A stretch of 64,000 bases of DNA from the NCBI RefSeq assembly GCF_026712185.1, contig NZ_JAPPUX010000005.1:1-64000 (forward strand), written 5' to 3'. The DNA is from Nocardioides pini. GTDB lineage: Bacteria; Actinomycetota; Actinomycetes; Propionibacteriales; Nocardioidaceae. This document shows positions 59,842 to 64,000 of this stretch, one piece after another; position 1 is the stretch's first letter; each line of letters opens with the position of its first letter. The position numbers and the translations under genes were made by a program. The notes beneath the pieces are model-generated. The model was not told the origin of the DNA, ran no database searches, and saw nothing but the letters and a program-made list of their open reading frames with translations.

Positions 59842-60309
59842 GTGGACGACGACAACCCCGCGCTCCGGGCCCTGGCCGCGTCGGGCATCCCGCACGAGGT
59901 GACCCGTCACGGGCGCGTGGGCTCGCTCGCCGAGGCGGCCGCCGCGCGCGGTGTCGAGCCGTCGGCGATCGTGAAGACGATCGTCGTGCGCCGTGGGGAG
60001 GGCGACCACCTCTTCGTCCTCGTGCCGGGCGACCGGGAGATCTCGTGGCCCAGGCTCCGCGCTCTCCTCGGGGTCAATCGCATCTCGATGCCCGCTGCCG
60101 ACGCCGCTCGCGAGGTGACCGGCTACGAGCGCGGCACCATCACGCCCTTCGGCTCGCGGACCACGCTCCCCGTCGTCGCCGACGAGCGCATCCTCGGGCG
60201 GACGATCTCGATCGGCGGCGGGGCACACGGAGTCGCCGCGACGCTCGCCGGGGACGACGTCGTCGCCCACCTCGACGCTCGCGTCGCGGACGTCACCGAC
60301 CCCGCCTGA
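59842..60309 (+). CDS. YbaK/EbsC-family aminoacyl-tRNA deacylase
   Basis: A 155-residue editing-domain protein of the YbaK/ProX type, which hydrolyses mischarged Cys- or Pro-tRNA class substrates. Features: PSAIVKTIVVRRGEGDHLFV with the conserved Lys, VLVPGDREISWPRLRALLGV, and GYERGTITPFGSRTTLPVVA with the G-x-x-P-x-G loop. The GTG start at 59842 is the first that fits the family N-terminus. It sits directly after the tRNA-Ser terminator. Confidence 0.9.
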   Translation: MDDDNPALRALAASGIPHEVTRHGRVGSLAEAAAARGVEPSAIVKTIVVRRGEGDHLFVLVPGDREISWPRLRALLGVNRISMPAADAAREVTGYERGTITPFGSRTTLPVVADERILGRTISIGGGAHGVAATLAGDDVVAHLDARVADVTDPA

Positions 60310-60362
60310 GCTGTCGGAACTTTTCCTTGAACGAGCCGCCGTCGGGTGTGCAGGATTCCCCT

Positions 60363-61025
60363 ATGGAACGGTCGGCAGGAGACGGCTTCACGGCCTCCGG
60401 CGCTGCCCTCGTCGGTCGCTACACCTACCGTCCCGACAGCGACGAGTGGACCTGGTCGGACGCGATGTTCTCCATCCACGGCTTCGAGCCCGGTGCCGTG
60501 GTGCCCACGACGGCGCTCGTCATGCGACACGTCCACCCCGAGGACGTCCCGGCCGCCTGGGAGTCGCGGGAGGCGGCGGTGGAGCGCCGTGAGCCGTTCT
60601 CCTTCCTCCATCGCATCCGCACCGCGCAGGGAGGCCAACGCGTGGTCCTCGCGGCCGGTCACGTCGAGGACGAGGACGGTACGCCGGTCGTGCACGGCCA
60701 CCTCGTCGACATCACCGACGTGCGACAGGACGCCGTCCAGACCGAGGTCGACTCCGCGGTCGGGGACTTCGTGGCGCACCGGGCTGCCATCGAGCAGGCG
60801 AAGGGTGTGCTGATGCAGCTCTACAGCGTCGATGCCGACACCGCCTGGGCACTGCTGCGCGCCTTCTCCGAGGACACCAACCGCAAGGTGCGGGACATCG
60901 CGGCCGTGCTGGTGGAGGCAGCGGCGAGCGACCGCACCCCCAGCAAGCACGGGCCGGTGTCGTCCCACCTGATGCTGGAACGCCTCTACAGCCCGGCCTG
61001 CCAGTCGGAGGCTGCGCCGGGCTGA
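60363..61025 (+). CDS. PAS-ANTAR RNA-binding antitermination regulator
   Basis: A 220-residue protein. A PAS domain spans about 15-125 (YTYRPDSDEWTWSDAMFSIH, then HPEDVPAAWESREAAVERRE, VVHGHLVDITDVR). An ANTAR domain spans about 140-200 (HRAAIEQAKGVLMQLYSVDA, WALLRAFSEDTNRKVRDIAA, with the invariant-type Ala-Lys-G and downstream Arg). ANTAR proteins bind paired hexaloop hairpins in nascent RNA and prevent termination. The start is the ATG at 60363. A receiver-only regulator follows 80 bp downstream. Target transcripts and signal are not visible here. Confidence 0.9.
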   Translation: MERSAGDGFTASGAALVGRYTYRPDSDEWTWSDAMFSIHGFEPGAVVPTTALVMRHVHPEDVPAAWESREAAVERREPFSFLHRIRTAQGGQRVVLAAGHVEDEDGTPVVHGHLVDITDVRQDAVQTEVDSAVGDFVAHRAAIEQAKGVLMQLYSVDADTAWALLRAFSEDTNRKVRDIAAVLVEAAASDRTPSKHGPVSSHLMLERLYSPACQSEAAPG

Positions 61026-61105
61026 CGCCGCCGCACTCCCGCGACGGGTGGACGAAGTTCACCGTTCTGTGGGTGTGCCGTGTACTTCACTTGTACCGTG
61101 GTGCC

Positions 61106-61489
61106 GTGCCCACCACCGTGCTGATCGTCGAGGACGAGCCCGACCTCGCACAGGTGATGGCCCTCGCGATCGGACGGGCCGGCTTCGACGTCCTCACCGT
61201 CGACACCGGCGCGGGTGCGCGTGCGGCCGTCCGTCGCAGCGACGTCGCCGTCGTCGTGATGGACCGCGGCCTGCCCGACATGGACGGCCTCGAGGCCACC
61301 GCGTCCCTGCGGGAGGACGGGTTCCCCGGCGCGGTGGTGGTGACGTCCGGCCACGCCGGTCCCGAGCACGTCGCCGCCTGCCTGGGCGCCGGTGCCGACG
61401 ACGTCCTCGGCAAGCCGTTCGCGCTCGCCGAGCTGGTGGACCGCGTCCGGAGCGCCACCCGCCCCGCCACGGTCGCCGAGGCGGGCTGA
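61106..61489 (+). CDS. Single-domain (receiver-only) response regulator
   Basis: A 127-residue CheY-like protein: TTVLIVEDEPDLAQVMALAI with the acidic pair, phospho-acceptor Asp53 in VVMDRGLPDMDG, the Thr/Ser switch in VVTSGHAG and Lys in LGKPFALAELVDRV. No output domain follows, so it must act by protein contact or phosphotransfer. The GTG at 61106 fits the receiver start; an in-frame GTG at 61073 would extend it. It has no adjacent kinase but follows a PAS-ANTAR gene, and two orphan kinases lie 22-25 kb upstream. Confidence 0.9.
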   Translation: MPTTVLIVEDEPDLAQVMALAIGRAGFDVLTVDTGAGARAAVRRSDVAVVVMDRGLPDMDGLEATASLREDGFPGAVVVTSGHAGPEHVAACLGAGADDVLGKPFALAELVDRVRSATRPATVAEAG

Positions 61490-61749
61490 GCGACCGGCGG
61501 GAAAATTCCTGCCGGACCCGCGTCATGGCGCGCGACCCGGCCCGTCCCACCCGTGGTTGGGCACGACGGTCGCGTTCCGTCGCGCTCGTCACCGTCCCCG
61601 GACGTCGTCCTCCCGCCGACATCCGGTCCCCCCAGCGGCGGTGGAACCACGCATCACCAGCGCGACTGCGGCACGGCCCTCGCAGGGGCCGTGCCGTTGG
61701 TCGTTCCCGGCCGGCCGTCCACCCTCGGAGATCGCCGATGCGACTCTAT

Positions 61750-61764
61750 TTGCACTGAGTGCAA
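61750..61764. promoter_or_regulatory. Palindromic TetR operator TTGCACT-G-AGTGCAA
   Basis: A perfect 15-bp palindrome 10 bp upstream of the TetR GTG start, in a locally AT-rich stretch. Position suggests autorepression and control of the downstream MMPL gene. Confidence 0.75.
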
Positions 61765-61774
61765 CAATGGGGAC

Positions 61775-62464
61775 GTGACCACCACCCCGCCCGTCGACGG
61801 CCGCAGCGCGCTGCGCGCCGAGCGGCGGCGCGCGATCCTCGACGCCGCCCGCACGCTGGCCACCGAGCACGGCCCCGACGGCTTCACCGTCGAGCAGGTC
61901 GCCGCGGTCGCCGGGGTGTCCCGACGAACCGTCTTCAACCACGTCGCCGGCCTCGACCAGCTCCTCGTGGCGGTCTGCGAGCAGATCCTCGCCGAGGCGA
62001 CGGTGGCCCTGCTCGGCGAGGTCGAGCGTCGTACGGCCGACCTGCCGTCCGGCGCGGCGGGAGGCCGGGCCGCCCTCGACGCGATGGCGGAGGCCACCCG
62101 CGTCGTCGACCTGCCCACGGCCATCGCGACCATCCACCGCCTCCTCGGCTGCCCGGAGATCGGGGACGAGCGGGCGCAACGCATCTCGCGGACCGCGTTC
62201 GACCACGTCGGCGGTCGCCTGCGCGCGCAGCTCGTCCACCGCGCACCCGGCCTGGACCCCGTCGACCTGGAGCTCGACCTCGCGCTGCTCTTCAGCGGGA
62301 TCGTGACCATCGCCGGCCTGTGGCTCGAGCAGCACCCCGACCTGGCACCGGACGTGCCGGCCGGGGCCCGGACCGACTGGGACGCCCTGCTCGACCGCGT
62401 CCTGGAGCGGCTCCGCCCCGGGGCACACCGAGCCGAGCCACCCGGCTCCCCGACCGCGCCCTGA
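61775..62464 (+). CDS. TetR-family regulator of the MMPL transporter
   Basis: A 229-residue TetR protein. RRRAILDAARTLATEHGPDG, FTVEQVAAVAGVSRRTVFNH is the helix-turn-helix (about residues 38-57). The C-terminal domain is unassigned. The GTG start at 61775 sits just after a perfect operator-like palindrome. Its stop codon lies in the first unit of an 18-bp tandem repeat, and the MMPL gene follows 77 bp later on the same strand. Confidence 0.9.
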   Translation: MTTTPPVDGRSALRAERRRAILDAARTLATEHGPDGFTVEQVAAVAGVSRRTVFNHVAGLDQLLVAVCEQILAEATVALLGEVERRTADLPSGAAGGRAALDAMAEATRVVDLPTAIATIHRLLGCPEIGDERAQRISRTAFDHVGGRLRAQLVHRAPGLDPVDLELDLALLFSGIVTIAGLWLEQHPDLAPDVPAGARTDWDALLDRVLERLRPGAHRAEPPGSPTAP

Positions 62465-62513
62465 CTCCCCTGACTTCCTGACTCCCCCTGACTTCCTGAC
62501 TCCCCCTGACTTC
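62461..62513. repeat. 18-bp tandem repeat, three copies
   Basis: Units CTGACTCCCCCTGACTTC at 62478-62495 and 62496-62513 are identical; the first (62461-62477) lacks one C. The unit is itself two related halves (CTGACTCCCC and CTGACTTC). The array fills most of the gap between the TetR stop and the MMPL start, so copy-number change would alter spacing between the two genes. Confidence 0.85.
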
Positions 62514-62541
62514 CTCCCGCAACGAAAGGCACGCCGCCACC

Positions 62542-64000
62542 ATGGCTGAGCTCCTCTACCGCATCGGTCGCTTCGCGGCCCGCCGCCACTGGGCCGTCAT
62601 CGGCGCCTGGCTGGCGGTCCTGGCCGTCACCGTGGTGACCTACCTGTCCTTCGCCGGCGCGCTGTCGTCGAACATCACGCTCCCCGACACCCCCACGACG
62701 CGGGTGTCCCAGCAGCTGGAGGACGACTTCGAGGGCACGGGCGGCGGCAACGGCTCGATCGTCGCCCAGACCACCGACGGCAGCGCCTTCACCGCCGCCC
62801 AGCAGCGCGAGGTGCTCGCCCTCCTCGACCGGCTCGAGGAGGTCGACTCCGTGTCGGACGTGTCCGACCCGTTCGCCACCCAGGACGACCTGGACGCGTC
62901 GGCCGAGCGGGTGGCCGACGGCCGCCGCCAGCTCAACGACGGCCTGGGACAGCTCCGCGACGCGCAGGCGCAGATCGACGGCGGCCGCCAGCTGCTGGAG
63001 GACCAGCGTGCCCAGGCGCGCCGGGACGGCACCCTCGCCGCCATCCGCCCCCAGCTCGAGGACGCCGAGCAGCAGCTCGACGACGGCCAGGCCGAGGTCG
63101 ACCGCCAGCAGGCCAAGGTCGAGGAGCAGGCGCCGCGGCTGGAGCAGGGCGCCACCCTGTCCCGGCTCTCGTCCGGCTTCCGCACCGTGTCGGAGGACGG
63201 CAGCGCCGCGGTCGCCAACGTCACCTTCGACGTCTCCACCAACGAGGTCACCACCGAGGTGAAGACCGAGATCGAGGACCTCGTGGCCGACGCGGGCATC
63301 GACGGGGTCGATCTCTACCCCTCGCAGGACATCGCGCAGACCGTTCCGTCCATCCTCGGCCCGGGCGAGGTCGCCGGCGTCGTGATCGCCGCGATCGTCC
63401 TGTTCGTCATGCTCGGGACCGTGCTCGGCGCGGCCCTGCCGCTCGTCACGGCCCTGCTGGGCGTCGGTGTCGCGTCGCTCGCCTCGCTGTCGTTCTCGGG
63501 CATGGTCGAGTTCGTGTCCGTCACGCCGGTGCTCGGCGTCATGCTCGGCCTCGCCGTCGGCATCGACTACTCGCTCTTCATCATCAACCGCCACCGCCGG
63601 CAGCTGCAGCAGGGCGCCGACCTGCACGAGTCCATCGGGCTGGCCAACGGCACCTCGGGCAACGCCGTCGTCTTCGCCGGCGTCACCGTCATCGTCGCGC
63701 TGCTCGCGCTCAACATCACCGGCGTCGGGTTCCTCGGCCTGATGGGCACGGTCGGCGCCGTCGCCGTGCTGGTCGCCATCCTGATGGCCGTCACCCTGAC
63801 CCCCGCGATCCTCTCGCTCGTCGGCCCGCGCGTCCTGCGCCGCCGCGAGCGGGAGCGGCTGGCCGCGGGCGAGCTCACCCACGACGCGGCGATCACCGAC
63901 CGCGACCGCCCGATGAGCAACACCCGCGCCTGGACGGTCCTCGGGCTGGGCGTCGTCGCCCTGCTCGTCGTGGCCGCACCCGCGACGCAGATGCGGCTCG
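62542..64000 (+). CDS. MMPL/RND-family transporter, 5' part (cut by window end)
   Basis: The first 486 codons are present, from ATG 62542. TM1 is at about residues 18-40 (VIGAWLAVLAVTVVTYLSFA). A periplasmic domain follows, with an unusually long, Gln/Asp-rich coiled-coil-like insert at about residues 120-205 (DGRRQLNDGLGQLRDAQAQI and similar heptads). A TM cluster comes next, with GVMLGLAVGIDYSLFIINRH carrying the conserved GxDY of the MMPL family, and NAVVFAGVTVIVALLALNIT. Likely exports lipids or lipophilic compounds by proton motive force. Controlled by the upstream TetR. The second half is outside the window. Confidence 0.93.
   Translation, partial: MAELLYRIGRFAARRHWAVIGAWLAVLAVTVVTYLSFAGALSSNITLPDTPTTRVSQQLEDDFEGTGGGNGSIVAQTTDGSAFTAAQQREVLALLDRLEEVDSVSDVSDPFATQDDLDASAERVADGRRQLNDGLGQLRDAQAQIDGGRQLLEDQRAQARRDGTLAAIRPQLEDAEQQLDDGQAEVDRQQAKVEEQAPRLEQGATLSRLSSGFRTVSEDGSAAVANVTFDVSTNEVTTEVKTEIEDLVADAGIDGVDLYPSQDIAQTVPSILGPGEVAGVVIAAIVLFVMLGTVLGAALPLVTALLGVGVASLASLSFSGMVEFVSVTPVLGVMLGLAVGIDYSLFIINRHRRQLQQGADLHESIGLANGTSGNAVVFAGVTVIVALLALNITGVGFLGLMGTVGAVAVLVAILMAVTLTPAILSLVGPRVLRRRERERLAAGELTHDAAITDRDRPMSNTRAWTVLGLGVVALLVVAAPATQMRL

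Noticed and set aside
62461-62513. Coding extension of the TetR protein through the 18-bp repeat
   Set aside because: The TetR frame stops at 62462-62464 inside the first unit; the repeat is non-coding on the plus strand.

Overview
The window is about 72% G+C, uses many GTG starts and is densely packed with ATGA/GTGA stop-start overlaps. It reads as a chromosomal segment of a free-living actinobacterium. The closest overall impression is a Nocardioides-like member of the Propionibacteriales (inference from gene content and style; a 16S or marker-gene search would decide). Supporting points are a Streptomyces-type formylglycine-generating enzyme, a plsB / HAD-PlsC / wax-ester-synthase operon in the same order as Rv2482c-Rv2484c of Mycobacterium tuberculosis, a DUF222 HNH (13E12-type) gene, and an F420-dependent Ddn-like enzyme.

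Layout. 0-0.1 kb: the end of an IS481-family element. 0.2-8.3 kb: a secreted M28 aminopeptidase, a hemerythrin protein, a MarR-controlled reductase / VOC / hydrolase operon that resembles a quinone-electrophile detoxification module, a small membrane protein, and a divergent ureohydrolase / dialkylglycine decarboxylase pair. 8.3-11.3 kb: a cysteine-type sulfatase and, divergently, the enzyme that matures it. 11.3-18.8 kb: two TetR-led transcription units (SGNH hydrolase; DHA2 exporter), small stress-type proteins, a MerR-DICT regulator and a propeller-like lipoprotein. 18.9-27.5 kb: recC-recB-recD. 27.5-34.2 kb: ACT-domain protein, GPH-like transporter, Ddn-like protein, menB, and a tightly coupled N-formylglutamate amidohydrolase / QEGLA peptidase / ATP-grasp operon. 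34.2-43.3 kb: sirtuin, lipoprotein, two tandem soluble GAF-type histidine kinases, acyl-CoA dehydrogenase, RNA ligase-like phosphoesterase, VIT-type metal transporter and DUF222 HNH nuclease. 43.4-44.8 kb: a visibly lower-GC patch with two orphan genes. 44.8-49.3 kb: a LacI-controlled sugar ABC importer lacking its ATPase. 49.4-54.8 kb: pntAB, upp, tadA and associated genes. 54.8-59.5 kb: triacylglycerol synthesis operon. 59.7-64 kb: tRNA-Ser(CGA), YbaK deacylase, PAS-ANTAR regulator, receiver-only regulator, and a TetR-MMPL pair cut by the window end.

The most system-like candidates are the N-formylglutamate amidohydrolase / QEGLA / ATP-grasp operon, whose product is unknown, and the MarR module whose last gene fuses an esterase to a DUF5519 domain. 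Several non-coding structures stand out. They are a four-fold 10-bp-phased GGCAAC array, a three-copy 31-bp tandem repeat, paired palindromic TetR operators exactly 20 bp apart, and two very short ORFs coupled by ATGA overlaps to recD and menB. No CRISPR array, rRNA or prophage was seen.
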